Source of the DNA: Planctomycetota bacterium
Lineage (GTDB): Bacteria; Planctomycetota; UBA11346
Direction: 5' to 3'
Length of the DNA: 38,589 bases
NCBI GenBank assembly: GCA_025055595.1
Contig: JANWWU010000062.1
Coordinates: 1 to 38,589, forward strand
In this document: positions 21,359 through 30,033 of the stretch, piece after piece
How positions within the stretch are numbered: position 1 is the stretch's first letter
Layout of the letters: every line of letters starts with the position of its first letter
Notes under the pieces: generated by a model
What the model saw: the letters and a program-made list of their open reading frames with translations, nothing else
Databases searched by the model: none
Told to the model about the DNA's origin: nothing
Translations under genes and position numbers: made by a program

Positions 21359-21876
21359 ACATCCTGCGCTTTCTGCGCCCGGCCTGCATCGACCTGGCGC
21401 TCGCCTTCGCGCCGACCCCGCCGCCCGAGGGCGGCGAGAGCGCCGAGGCGCGCGGCGCGCGGCTGCGCCGCGACAAGGAGCGGCTGCTTGGCGAGCTCGC
21501 GGCGCTCCTCGCGCGCTCCGGCGAGATCATCAATGTGCCGCGCTTCGCCAAGGACCTCCTGCACCGCGAGCGCAAGGCGACGACGGCGATCGCCCCCGGC
21601 GTCGCCATCCCGCATGTCCGCAGCTATCAGGCGCGCAGCTTCGTCATCGGCCTGGCGCGGCTGCCGCCGCCCGGCATCGACTTCGCCAGCCTCGACGGCG
21701 AGCCGACGCGGCTCTTCGTCCTGCTGACCAGCCCGCCGTGGGACGATCGCACCTACCTGCAGGTGTACCGCGAGTTCGTGCAGCTGGTCCAGGACGAGGA
21801 GGCGATGCGCGCGCTGCTCGCCGCCGAAAGCGCGCAGGAGGTGTTCAACGCCCTGCGCGCCGCTGCCTTCCGCTGA
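21355..21876 (+). CDS. PTS EIIA-2 (PtsN/fructose-type) domain protein
   Basis: 'DLLHRERKATTAIAPGVAIPHVRSYQARSFVIGLARL...FVLLTSPPWDDRTYLQVYREFVQLV' contains the EIIA active-site His context 'AIPHVR'. Confidence 0.85.
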   Translation: MNILRFLRPACIDLALAFAPTPPPEGGESAEARGARLRRDKERLLGELAALLARSGEIINVPRFAKDLLHRERKATTAIAPGVAIPHVRSYQARSFVIGLARLPPPGIDFASLDGEPTRLFVLLTSPPWDDRTYLQVYREFVQLVQDEEAMRALLAAESAQEVFNALRAAAFR

Positions 21877-22261
21877 AGCGGGCGAGGCGGCGCAAGCGGG
21901 CGCGCGCCGCCGGCGGCCAGGGCGCGGGCCGGCCGCGCGCGCGCTCGACCCAGACGAGCAGGACGGCGGCGCGCAGCGCCCGCCCGAGCCGCACGCTGAG
22001 CTCGGCGCTGCGCTCGCTCAGCGCATCGAGCTCGACGCGGACCGCGACGCGCGCGCCGCCGCGCAGCGGGCGCCGGTACTCGCAGGCCAGCCGCGCGATC
22101 ACCGGGCAGGCCGGGGCGGCGGCGAGCCGCGCCGGATCGAGGCCGACGCGCGCCAGGGCGAGCTCGAGGCAGCGCAGCGCGAGCTCGGCGAGATGCCCGG
22201 CATGCGCCAGGCCCGCGGCATCGGTGTCGGCGAGCGCGATGCGGCAGGGCGGCAGGCGCAT
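21845..22261 (-). CDS. Hotdog-fold thioesterase (YbgC/4-hydroxybenzoyl-CoA thioesterase-like)
   Basis: 'MRLPPCRIALADTDAAGLAHAGHLAELALRCLELAL...PVIARLACEYRRPLRGGARVAVRVELDALSERSAEL' fits the DTDAxGxxxxxxY family pattern, although partly degenerate. Confidence 0.7.
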   Translation of the reverse strand: MRLPPCRIALADTDAAGLAHAGHLAELALRCLELALARVGLDPARLAAAPACPVIARLACEYRRPLRGGARVAVRVELDALSERSAELSVRLGRALRAAVLLVWVERARGRPAPWPPAARARLRRLARFSGRQRRAGR

Positions 22262-22267
22262 GCGCTG

Positions 22268-22298
22268 ATCGTGGCGCGCCGCCGCCGCCTGCCACGAT
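22268..22298. promoter_or_regulatory. Back-to-back divergent -10-like elements (thioesterase / YqiA-like esterase)
   Basis: ATCGTG at 22268-22273 (CACGAT on the minus strand, 6 nt before the thioesterase ATG) and CACGAT at 22293-22298 (7 nt before ATG 22306). Confidence 0.4.
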
Positions 22299-22305
22299 GC
22301 GGCCC

Positions 22306-22965
22306 ATGCCCGTCCATGTCCGCTACCTGCACGGCTTCGCCTCCGGACCGAACAGCGGCAAGGGGCAGCAGCTCGGCCAGGCCCTCGCCGGCAGCGTCGC
22401 GTCCTACGCCGTCGTCGATCTCGAGGGCGGCGACTTCACCCATCTGACGCTCGAGGCGATGCGCGCGCGGGCGATCGCCGCCTGCCCTAGCGGGGCCCCG
22501 CTGCTGCTGATCGGCTCCTCGCTCGGCGGCTGGCTCGCCGCCGAGCTCGCGGCGCGCCGCGCGCTGCCCAACCTCGCCGGCCTCCTGCTGATCGCCCCGG
22601 CCTTCGGCTTTACCGCGCGCTGGCAGGAGCGGCTCGGCGCCGACGGCCTCGCCGCCTGGCGGCGCGAGGGCTACCGGCTGTTCTTCCACCACGGCGCGCA
22701 GCGCGAGCTGCCGCTTGCCGTCGCCTTCCTCGACAGCTGCGCCGCCGCCGACCCCTGCCCCGGCCCCCCCGGCCGGCCCTGCGTCATCGTCCACGGGCGG
22801 GAGGACGAGACCGTGCCGCCGCGCGTCGCGCTCGACTACGCCCTCGCCCACCCCGAGGTCGAGCTGCACCTCGTCCGCGGCGACCACCGCCTCGGGCAGC
22901 CGCAGCACATCGCCCTGCTCGCGCACCTCGCGCGCGCGCTGATCGAGCAGGCCGAGCAGCGATGA
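22306..22965 (+). CDS. YqiA/UPF0227-like alpha/beta-hydrolase (esterase)
   Basis: 'VRYLHGFASGPNSGKGQQLG', 'LLLIGSSLGGWLAAELA' (GxSxG), 'CVIVHGREDETVPP', 'GDHRLGQP'. Start at 22306 preferred over 22297 because the upstream ATG overlaps a -10-like element. Confidence 0.85.
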   Translation: MPVHVRYLHGFASGPNSGKGQQLGQALAGSVASYAVVDLEGGDFTHLTLEAMRARAIAACPSGAPLLLIGSSLGGWLAAELAARRALPNLAGLLLIAPAFGFTARWQERLGADGLAAWRREGYRLFFHHGAQRELPLAVAFLDSCAAADPCPGPPGRPCVIVHGREDETVPPRVALDYALAHPEVELHLVRGDHRLGQPQHIALLAHLARALIEQAEQR

Positions 22966-23651
22966 GCGACGCGGTCCCCGAGCTCAGCCCGGCGCAGGCC
23001 GCCCTGCTCGCGCTGCTCGTCGAGCGCGAGGCCCTGTGCTTCGGCGACTTCGTGCTGAAGAGCGGCCGGCGCAGCCCCTACTTCATCAACCTCGGCCGCC
23101 TCTGCCAGGGCGGGGATCTCGCGGTGCTCGGCCGGGCCTACGCCGAGACCCTGCGGGCCGCCTATGGCGACGGCATCGACGCGATCTTCGGTCCGGCCTA
23201 CAAGGGCATTCCGCTGGCGCTCGCCGCCGCCGCCGCCTACCAGGAGCTGGTCGGCCGCCCCGTCGGCTGGGCCTTCGACCGCAAGGAGGCCAAGGCGCAC
23301 GGCGATGGCGGCTGGCTCGTCGGCCAGCCGCTGTCCGCCGGCCAGCGCGTGGCGATCGTCGACGATGTGCTGACCGCCGGCACCGCGCTGCGCGAGGCGC
23401 TGGCCAAGCTGCGGCCGCTGGCGGTACGCGTCGTCGGCGCCGTCGTCGCGATCGACCGCGAGGAGCCCGGCAGCGCCGGCCGGCCGGCGCGCGAGGAGCT
23501 GATGGCGCAGGAGGGCTTGCCGGTCGCGGCGATCGTCGGCATCCGCGCCGCCTGCGCCTGGCTCGCTGCCCGTCCGCGCGGCGGACGCTGCGCGCTCGCG
23601 GCCGAGGACGCGGCGCGCATCCTCGCCCACCTCGCTGCCCAGCAGGCATGA
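22962..23651 (+). CDS. pyrE: Orotate phosphoribosyltransferase
   Basis: 'FGDFVLKSGRRSPYFINLGRL', 'IFGPAYKGIPLA', 'DRKEAKAHGDGG', 'VAIVDDVLTAGTALREAL' (PRPP-binding motif). Confidence 0.96.
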   Translation: MSDAVPELSPAQAALLALLVEREALCFGDFVLKSGRRSPYFINLGRLCQGGDLAVLGRAYAETLRAAYGDGIDAIFGPAYKGIPLALAAAAAYQELVGRPVGWAFDRKEAKAHGDGGWLVGQPLSAGQRVAIVDDVLTAGTALREALAKLRPLAVRVVGAVVAIDREEPGSAGRPAREELMAQEGLPVAAIVGIRAACAWLAARPRGGRCALAAEDAARILAHLAAQQA

Positions 23652-24880
23652 GCGGGGCCTTCCTCGCGCTGGTCCTCGTCGCCGCCGCCTGCGGGGCCTG
23701 CGCCGGCTCCTTCCTCGGCGTCGTCGTCCAGCGCCTGCCGCGCGCGCGCTCGCTGCTCGCCCCGCCGAGCCACTGCGACAGCTGCGGCACCGCGCTGGCG
23801 TGGTACGACAACCTGCCGATCCTCGGCTGGCTGCTGCTGCGCGGGCGCTGCCGCTACTGCCGCTTTCCGATCCCGGCCAGCTGCCTGTGGCTGGAGCTGG
23901 CGGTCGCGGCGCTGAGCGCCGGCGTCGTCGCCGCCGTCCTGCTGCTGCCGGAGCTGCGCGCCGGCTGGCTGCTCGTCGCCCTGCTCGGCAGCGGGCACCC
24001 CGTGCTGGCCGCCTGGCTGCCGCTGCTGGTCGCCGGCAGCGTGCTGCTGCTGCTCGCCTGGCTCCTGGTCGCCGTGGTGATCATCGACTACCGCCACCTG
24101 ATCATCCCCGACGAGCTCAGCAAGGGCCTGCAGGCCCTGGCCGTGCCGCTGGCGATGCTCGCCGGCAGCAACCTGATCTGGGCCGAGCGCCTGGACGGCG
24201 CCCTGGCCGTGCCCTGGGACCCCGTGCACTGGCTGCGCGCCGCCGATGTCCTGCGCGGCCTGCAGCTGGCGCCGACTGCGGCCATCGCCCCGCTGCTGCT
24301 CGCCGTCGCCCTCGGTCTGGCGGCGCTCGCCGCTTCCCTGCCGCTGGCCCGCTATGTCTACGGCCACTGCGTGCAGGAGCGCTGGGACGAGCGCGATCAC
24401 CGCGCGCTGGTGCGCGGGGCCTGGTGGTTCGGCGGCTGCCTGGCGGCCTGGACGCTGCTCGGCTGCGCGGCCCTGCTGTGGCTGCCCTTCCCGCCGGCGC
24501 GCGGGCTGTGGGACGCCCAGGCGCTCTTCGCCCAGGCCCTGCTGCAGGCCGTGCTCGGCGCGCTGACCGGCTGGTGGCTGCCCTGGCTGGTCGCGGTGCT
24601 CGGCAGCGCCGCCTTCCGCCGCAACGCGATGGGCTACGGCGATGTCAAGCTGTTCGCAGCGCTCGGCGCCTTCCTCGGCCCGCTCGGCACCCTCGTCGCC
24701 TTCCTCGCCGCGATCCTCGTCGGCACCCTCGTCGGCATCCCGGCGCGCCTGCTCGGCGCCGGGCGCGAGCTGCCCTTCGGCCCGGCGCTCGCCTACGGCA
24801 CGGCGCTGGCGATCGCCGCCGGCCCCTGGCTGTGGCCCTGGCTGTGGGCGCGCTGCGTCGCGCCTTGGGTCCTGCCCTAG
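23648..24880 (+). CDS. Prepilin peptidase (A24 family), unusually long
   Basis: 'AGSFLGVVVQRLPR', zinc-binding 'CDSCGTALAWYDNLPILGWLLLRGRCRYC', 'VVIIDYRHLIIPDELS', 'NAMGYGDVKLFAALGAFLG'. Confidence 0.93.
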   Translation: MSGAFLALVLVAAACGACAGSFLGVVVQRLPRARSLLAPPSHCDSCGTALAWYDNLPILGWLLLRGRCRYCRFPIPASCLWLELAVAALSAGVVAAVLLLPELRAGWLLVALLGSGHPVLAAWLPLLVAGSVLLLLAWLLVAVVIIDYRHLIIPDELSKGLQALAVPLAMLAGSNLIWAERLDGALAVPWDPVHWLRAADVLRGLQLAPTAAIAPLLLAVALGLAALAASLPLARYVYGHCVQERWDERDHRALVRGAWWFGGCLAAWTLLGCAALLWLPFPPARGLWDAQALFAQALLQAVLGALTGWWLPWLVAVLGSAAFRRNAMGYGDVKLFAALGAFLGPLGTLVAFLAAILVGTLVGIPARLLGAGRELPFGPALAYGTALAIAAGPWLWPWLWARCVAPWVLP

Positions 24881-26136
24881 CGGGCGGCCCACAGGAAGAC
24901 GAAGACCGCCGCCAGCACGAAGCCGCACAGCGCGAGGATCATCCAGATCCACACCGCGACCCGCAGCCCGTGCAGCTGCCGCTCGAGCGAGGCGATGCGC
25001 TCGCGCTCGGCCTGGATCACGGTCAGGATCCCGCTCTTGCTGGTCGGCAGCTCGCCGCGCTTGCCGGCGAGCTCGAGCTTGAGCAGCTCGAGGTCCTTGA
25101 TGATGTCCTCGGCGGACTGGTAGCGGTCGGCGACCGACTTGGCGAGCATGCGTTCGACGATCTCGACCAGCCGCTCGGGCAGATCGCGGCGCAGGCCGTG
25201 CAGCCGCGGCGGCGGGGTGTCGATGTGCGCGCGCATCACCGCCGAGCAGGTCCCGGAGTACATCGTCCGCGCGGTCAGCATGTGGAACAGGCTGGCGCCG
25301 AGCGAGTAGATGTCGCTGCGCACATCGAGGTCGCGCTCGCCGCGCGCCTGCTCGGGGCTGATGTAGTCCGGGGTGCCGATCGTCGTCCCCTCCTTCATCA
25401 GCGTGCGGTCGAGCAGCGACTGCTGGATGAAGCCGAAGTCGCCGAGCTTCACCGTGCCGTCGCGCATCACCATGATGTTCGCCGGCTTGATGTCGCGGTG
25501 CACGATGCCGTGCTGCGAGAGGTAGGCGAGGGCATCGCAGACCTGGCGCGCGATGTCGATGACGCGGTCGACCGGCAGCGGGCCGTCGTGGTTGATCATG
25601 TCCTCGACGGTGACGCCGTCGACGTACTCCATCGAGAAGTAGTAGAGCCCCTGGTACTTGCCGACATCGAAGACCTGGATGATGTTGGGGTGCGAGAGCT
25701 TGCCGGCGGCCCGCGCCTCGAGCAGGAAGCGCTTGCGGAACTCCTCGTCGTCGGCCCACTTCTGGTGCAGGATCTTGAGCGCGACGGTGCGGTGCATCGA
25801 CAGCTGCTCGGCGAGGTAGACCTCGCCCATGCCGCCCTCGCCGATGCGCCGGATCAGGCGGTAGCCGCCGATCTGCTTCTTGTGGTGGACGCCGCTCGCC
25901 GAACCCGTGCGTTCGTCGCGCAGGATGCGCTTGAGCGCCTTGTCCAACCGCTCCGCGGTCGTCGCATCGAGCATGCCGCTCTCGACCAGCACCTCGCGCA
26001 GCGGGCGCCCGCTCTCCTTGGCGCGGTCCATCGCCGCGTCGAACTGCTCGGGCGTGATCAGCCGGCCCTCGATGGCGAGCTGCCCGTAGCGGAAGTTCTC
26101 GTCCGGGTGGGTGACCTGCTGGCTGGTTGTCGCCAT
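24877..26136 (-). CDS. Serine/threonine protein kinase with C-terminal TM anchor
   Basis: 'GYRLIRRIGEGGMGEVYLAEQ', 'IVHRDIKPANIMVMRDGTVKLGDFGFIQQ', 'ISPEQARGERDLDVRSDIYSLGASLFHML'; C-terminal TM 'VAVWIWMILALCGFVLAAVFVFLW'. Confidence 0.95.
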   Translation of the reverse strand: MATTSQQVTHPDENFRYGQLAIEGRLITPEQFDAAMDRAKESGRPLREVLVESGMLDATTAERLDKALKRILRDERTGSASGVHHKKQIGGYRLIRRIGEGGMGEVYLAEQLSMHRTVALKILHQKWADDEEFRKRFLLEARAAGKLSHPNIIQVFDVGKYQGLYYFSMEYVDGVTVEDMINHDGPLPVDRVIDIARQVCDALAYLSQHGIVHRDIKPANIMVMRDGTVKLGDFGFIQQSLLDRTLMKEGTTIGTPDYISPEQARGERDLDVRSDIYSLGASLFHMLTARTMYSGTCSAVMRAHIDTPPPRLHGLRRDLPERLVEIVERMLAKSVADRYQSAEDIIKDLELLKLELAGKRGELPTSKSGILTVIQAERERIASLERQLHGLRVAVWIWMILALCGFVLAAVFVFLWAAR

Positions 26137-26262
26137 GCGATGTTCCCACTATCCGCCTCGCACGGCCCTGACCAGCCGCGCCGTTCCCCGCCGGCCGCCG
26201 GCATGCCACACGCCCGCGCCCTGCTCTGCTTGCTTCCCGTGCGGCCGCGGCAGGCTGCTGAA

Positions 26263-26634
26263 ATGCATGAGCGCTACCTTCCGACGCACGAATGGGCGCG
26301 GGCCGAGGGCGAGGAGGTGGTGATCGGCCTCTCCGACTTCGCGGCGCGCGAGGTCGGCGACGTCGTCCATGTCGGCCTGCCCAAGGTCGGCGCCGAGCTG
26401 CGCCGCGGCGTCGCCTGCGCCGAGATCGAGTCGGTGAAGTCGGTGCACGACTTCTACAGCCCGCTCGATGGCACGGTGACCGCGGTCAACGACCAGCTCG
26501 CGCAGCGCCCCGAACTCGTCAACCAGGAGCCGCTCGGCGCCGGCTGGTTCGTCCGCGTCCGGCCGGCCTGCGCGAGCTGGGCCGAGGGCCTGCTGACCGC
26601 CGAGCAGTATCGCGCCCAGCTCGGGCTTCCCTGA
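26263..26634 (+). CDS. gcvH: Glycine cleavage system H protein
   Basis: 'YLPTHEWARAEGEEVVIGLSDFAAREVGDVVHVGLPKVG...CAEIESVKSVHDFYSPLDGTVTAVN', with lipoylation Lys in ESVKSV. Confidence 0.95.
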   Translation: MHERYLPTHEWARAEGEEVVIGLSDFAAREVGDVVHVGLPKVGAELRRGVACAEIESVKSVHDFYSPLDGTVTAVNDQLAQRPELVNQEPLGAGWFVRVRPACASWAEGLLTAEQYRAQLGLP

Positions 26635-26636
26635 GC

Positions 26637-27140
26637 ATGGTCGGCCTGCGCATCGGTCTCGGCTTCGACATCCACCGCCTGGAGCCGGCGAGCGAGCCGG
26701 ACGCCGGCATCGCGCTGGCCGGCCTGCGCCTGCCCTGCCCGTGGCGGGTGATCGCGCACAGCGATGGCGATGTCGTCCTGCATGCGCTGTGCGATGCCCT
26801 GCTCGGGGCGGCGGCCGCCGGCGATCTCGGCGAGCACTTCCCGGACAGCGATCCCGCGCACCGCGGGCGCCCCTCGGCGTGGTTTCTCGAGCGGGTGCGG
26901 GCGCTGCCGGCGCTCGCCCCGTGGCGGATCGCGAATGTCGACATCAATGTCATCGCCGAGGTCCCGCGGCTGGCGCCGCACAAGCCGGCGCTGCGCGCGC
27001 GGCTCGCCGAGCTCTTGGCGCTGCCGCTCGCCGCGGTCTCGCTCAAGGCGCGGACCCACGAGGGCCTCGATGCGATCGGCGAGCGCCGCGCGATCGCCGC
27101 CCAGGCCGCGGTGCTGCTAATGGCGAGGGAGGCGGCGTGA
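26637..27140 (+). CDS. ispF: 2-C-methyl-D-erythritol 2,4-cyclodiphosphate synthase
   Basis: 'RIGLGFDIHRL', 'VIAHSDGDVVLHALCDALLGAAAAGDLGEHFPDSDP', 'VSLKARTHEGLDAIG'. Confidence 0.96.
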   Translation: MVGLRIGLGFDIHRLEPASEPDAGIALAGLRLPCPWRVIAHSDGDVVLHALCDALLGAAAAGDLGEHFPDSDPAHRGRPSAWFLERVRALPALAPWRIANVDINVIAEVPRLAPHKPALRARLAELLALPLAAVSLKARTHEGLDAIGERRAIAAQAAVLLMAREAA

Positions 27141-28198
27141 GCGCGGCCGCGCTCGCCGTGCTCGGCGAAGCCCCGCGCGGCGGCGCCCTTGCCTTCCCCT
27201 TCCTGCACCCGGCATGGCTCGGCGTCGGCATCGTCGGCGCGCTGCTGGCGCACCAGCTGTGGCCGCGGCCCTGGTGGGCGGCGCCGCTAGCCGGCCTGGC
27301 ATTGGCCGCCGCTGCCGCCCTGGCCGGCCTCGTGCCCTGGTTCGGCCAGCTGCAGCTGACCGGCTACGCCGTGCTGATGCTGGCCGGCTTCTTCGCCGCC
27401 TGGCGCTGGGCGGCGGCGCGCGCCGCGCGCCTCGGGCTGCCTGCCGACAGCGTGCGCGAGCAGGTCGTGATCGCGGCGATCGCCGGCATCCTCGGCGCCC
27501 GCGCCTGGTACGTGATCGAGTACCGCCGCGAGTTCCCCTCGCCGCTGTCCGACTTCGGCGGCTGGCTGTCCTTGGCCGCCGACCTCGATCGCGGCGGCGC
27601 CGTGTGGTTCGGCGGCCTGCTCGCCGCGACGCTGGCGCTCGCGGTGCACGCCCGGCGCCGCCGCCTGCCGCCGCTGGCGGTCGCCGATGCGCTGGCGCCG
27701 CCGGTGCTGCTCGGCCTGGCGATCGGCCGCATCGGCTGCTTCATCAACGGCTGCTGCTACGGGGCGGCCTGCGCCTGCCAGCTGCCGTGGCTGGTGCTGC
27801 GCCACGGAACGCCGGTCCACCCGACGCAGCTCTACGAGACGCTGGCCTGCGGCAGCCTGGCGCTCGTGCTTGGGCGCCAGCCGCTGCGCGTCGCCGGCAG
27901 CGGGCGCATCGCCGGCTGGGCGCTGATCGGCTACGCCGCCTGGCGCTTCGTCAATGAGACGATGCGCGGCGACTATGCCGACAAGCTCGGCGCCGGCTTC
28001 TCGCTCTCGCCGCTGCATCTGACCAGCGCGCAGTGGTTCGCGTTGCCGCTGGCGGCGCTCGGCGCCTGGCTGCTGTGGCGGGCACGCCGCCACGCCGCCT
28101 CCCCCTGCGCCTGCGGCGCGCACGGCGCGGCGCCGCCCGCTGCGGAGCCTGCTGCCGGCCAGGGCGCCGCCGGCGCGGAGGCGGGGCCGCCGCGATGA
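27137..28198 (+). CDS. lgt: Prolipoprotein diacylglyceryl transferase
   Basis: 'RIGCFINGCCYGAAC', 'VHPTQLYETLACGSLALVLG', 'GADKLGAGFSLSPLHLTSAQWFALPL'-like C-terminal region; multi-TM. GTG start overlaps the ispF stop. Confidence 0.88.
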   Translation: MSAAALAVLGEAPRGGALAFPFLHPAWLGVGIVGALLAHQLWPRPWWAAPLAGLALAAAAALAGLVPWFGQLQLTGYAVLMLAGFFAAWRWAAARAARLGLPADSVREQVVIAAIAGILGARAWYVIEYRREFPSPLSDFGGWLSLAADLDRGGAVWFGGLLAATLALAVHARRRRLPPLAVADALAPPVLLGLAIGRIGCFINGCCYGAACACQLPWLVLRHGTPVHPTQLYETLACGSLALVLGRQPLRVAGSGRIAGWALIGYAAWRFVNETMRGDYADKLGAGFSLSPLHLTSAQWFALPLAALGAWLLWRARRHAASPCACGAHGAAPPAAEPAAGQGAAGAEAGPPR

Positions 28199-30030
28199 GC
28201 GACCTCGGCGCCACGGAAGCGGCGGCGAGCGCCGCCGAGCCCCCGCCCGACGCGGTGGGCCGCCTGGTCGGGCGCATCGTCGCCGGCTACCGCATCGAGG
28301 CCGTCATCGGCGTCGGCGCGATGGGCACGGTGTACCGCGCGACCCAGCTATCGATGCGCCGCCCCGTCGCCCTCAAGGTCCTCGCCGAGCGCTATGCGCG
28401 GGACCCGCGCTTCGCCGCGCGTTTCCGCCGCGAGGCTCAGGCCGCCGGCCGCCTGCATCATCCGAACCTGGTGCTGGTGCACGATTCGGGGGAGGCCGAC
28501 GGCCTGCTGTACCTCAGCATGGAGCTGATCGCTGGCCGCGCGCTGTCGGCGCTGCTTGCCGAGCGCGGCCGCCTGTCGCTGAGCGAGGTGGCGAGCATCG
28601 CGCGCCAGGCCCTGGAGGGCCTGGCCTACGCCCATGAGCAGGGGGTCATCCACCGCGACATCAAGCCCGGCAACCTGCTGCTGGCCGCCGATGGCCGCCT
28701 CAAGATCACCGACCTCGGCCTGTCGCGGCTGGTCGACGACGACCCCGATCCCTTCCTGACGCGGCCGGGATCCTTCCTCGGCACCCCGCACTATGTCGCG
28801 CCCGAGCAGGCGCGCGACGCGCGCTGCGCCGATGCGCGCAGCGACCTCTATGCGCTCGGCGCCACGCTCTACCACCTGGCGTGCGGGCGTCCGCCGTTCT
28901 CCGGCGAGACCGCGATGGCGGTGCTGCTGGCGGCGCAGACCCAGCCGCTGAGCTGGCCGGAAGATGGGCCGCCGGCGCCGTGGCGCTCCTGGCTGTCGCG
29001 CCTGCTCGCGCGCGATCCCGCACAGCGCCCGGCGGACGCGCGCGCCGCGCTCGCCGAGCTCGAGCGCGTCATGACCGGGACCGTTCGCGCCGCGCCGCCC
29101 GCGCCGCGGCGTTGGCTGGCGGCCCTGGTCGCGGCGGCGGTGCTCGGCGGGGCGGCGCTGATCGTCGTCGCCGTGCTGCGCGCGCGCGAGCAGGCCCTGC
29201 GCCGCGAGGGGCTGGCGCAGGTCATCGCCGCGCGCCGCCTGTTCGAAGAGCACCGCTATCCGGCTGCGCTCGACGAGCTGCGGCGGATCGCCGAGCGCTT
29301 CCCCGATCCCGAAGTGCGCGCGGCCTGCGAGGCCGCGACCGCCCACGGCACCGCCGCCTGGGATGCCTGGGCCCTGCCGCGGGTGCAGGACCTCGAGCGC
29401 GCGGTGCAGGCCCAGCTCGCCGCCGGCCGCTACGCCGAGGCCCGCGATGCCCTGCGCGCGGTGCCCGAGACCTGGCACAGCCCCGCCGCCGAGCCGCGTC
29501 TCGATGCCCTGCAGGAGGCCTGGGAGACCGCGGTGACGCGCGAGGCCGAGCGCCGCCCCGAATCTCCCGCCCCGGAGCTCCTGCGCGAGTGGCGGGCCCG
29601 CGCCTTCGCGGTGTGGCGCCGCCTCGCTGCCGATCCCCCCTCGGCCCTGCAGGCGACCGGCGAGGGCCTGCGCTTCCTCGCCAGCGGCCAGGCCCCCCTG
29701 CCGACGCTGCCGCTCCGTCCGCGGCAGTCCGCCATCCGCCTGCGCTGGCAGGGCGGAGGCAGCGGCTTCTGGCGCCTCGCGAGCGCGCAGCAGACCGCGT
29801 TCGAGCTGACGGCCGCGGGCGCCCGCCTCGGCGAGCAGCGCCTGCAGCCCGACGCCGACGGCAGCGTCCTGCTCCACCTCGCGCCGCACCGCGATGGCCT
29901 GCGCCTCGGCGGGCGCGGCGCCGGCGGTCCGCTGACCGTGTACCTCAGCGGCCCGGCGCAGCTGTCCTGGCAGCTGGTCGATGCCCAGGTGCTGCTGCTG
30001 CCCGGGCCGGCGCCGCGCGGCGAGCGCTAG
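28195..30030 (+). CDS. Transmembrane serine/threonine protein kinase
   Basis: 'YRIEAVIGVGAMGTVYRATQ', 'VIHRDIKPGNLLLAADGRLKITDLGLSRLV', 'YVAPEQARDARCADARSDLYALGATLYHLACG'; TM 'WLAALVAAAVLGGAALIVVAVL'. Confidence 0.94.
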   Translation: MSDLGATEAAASAAEPPPDAVGRLVGRIVAGYRIEAVIGVGAMGTVYRATQLSMRRPVALKVLAERYARDPRFAARFRREAQAAGRLHHPNLVLVHDSGEADGLLYLSMELIAGRALSALLAERGRLSLSEVASIARQALEGLAYAHEQGVIHRDIKPGNLLLAADGRLKITDLGLSRLVDDDPDPFLTRPGSFLGTPHYVAPEQARDARCADARSDLYALGATLYHLACGRPPFSGETAMAVLLAAQTQPLSWPEDGPPAPWRSWLSRLLARDPAQRPADARAALAELERVMTGTVRAAPPAPRRWLAALVAAAVLGGAALIVVAVLRAREQALRREGLAQVIAARRLFEEHRYPAALDELRRIAERFPDPEVRAACEAATAHGTAAWDAWALPRVQDLERAVQAQLAAGRYAEARDALRAVPETWHSPAAEPRLDALQEAWETAVTREAERRPESPAPELLREWRARAFAVWRRLAADPPSALQATGEGLRFLASGQAPLPTLPLRPRQSAIRLRWQGGGSGFWRLASAQQTAFELTAAGARLGEQRLQPDADGSVLLHLAPHRDGLRLGGRGAGGPLTVYLSGPAQLSWQLVDAQVLLLPGPAPRGER

Positions 30031-30033
30031 ATC

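Noticed and set aside
23237-26209. 990-aa minus-strand ORF
   Set aside because: Alternative frame of the STPK gene plus antisense of the prepilin peptidase and pyrE genes; the true STPK is 24877-26136.
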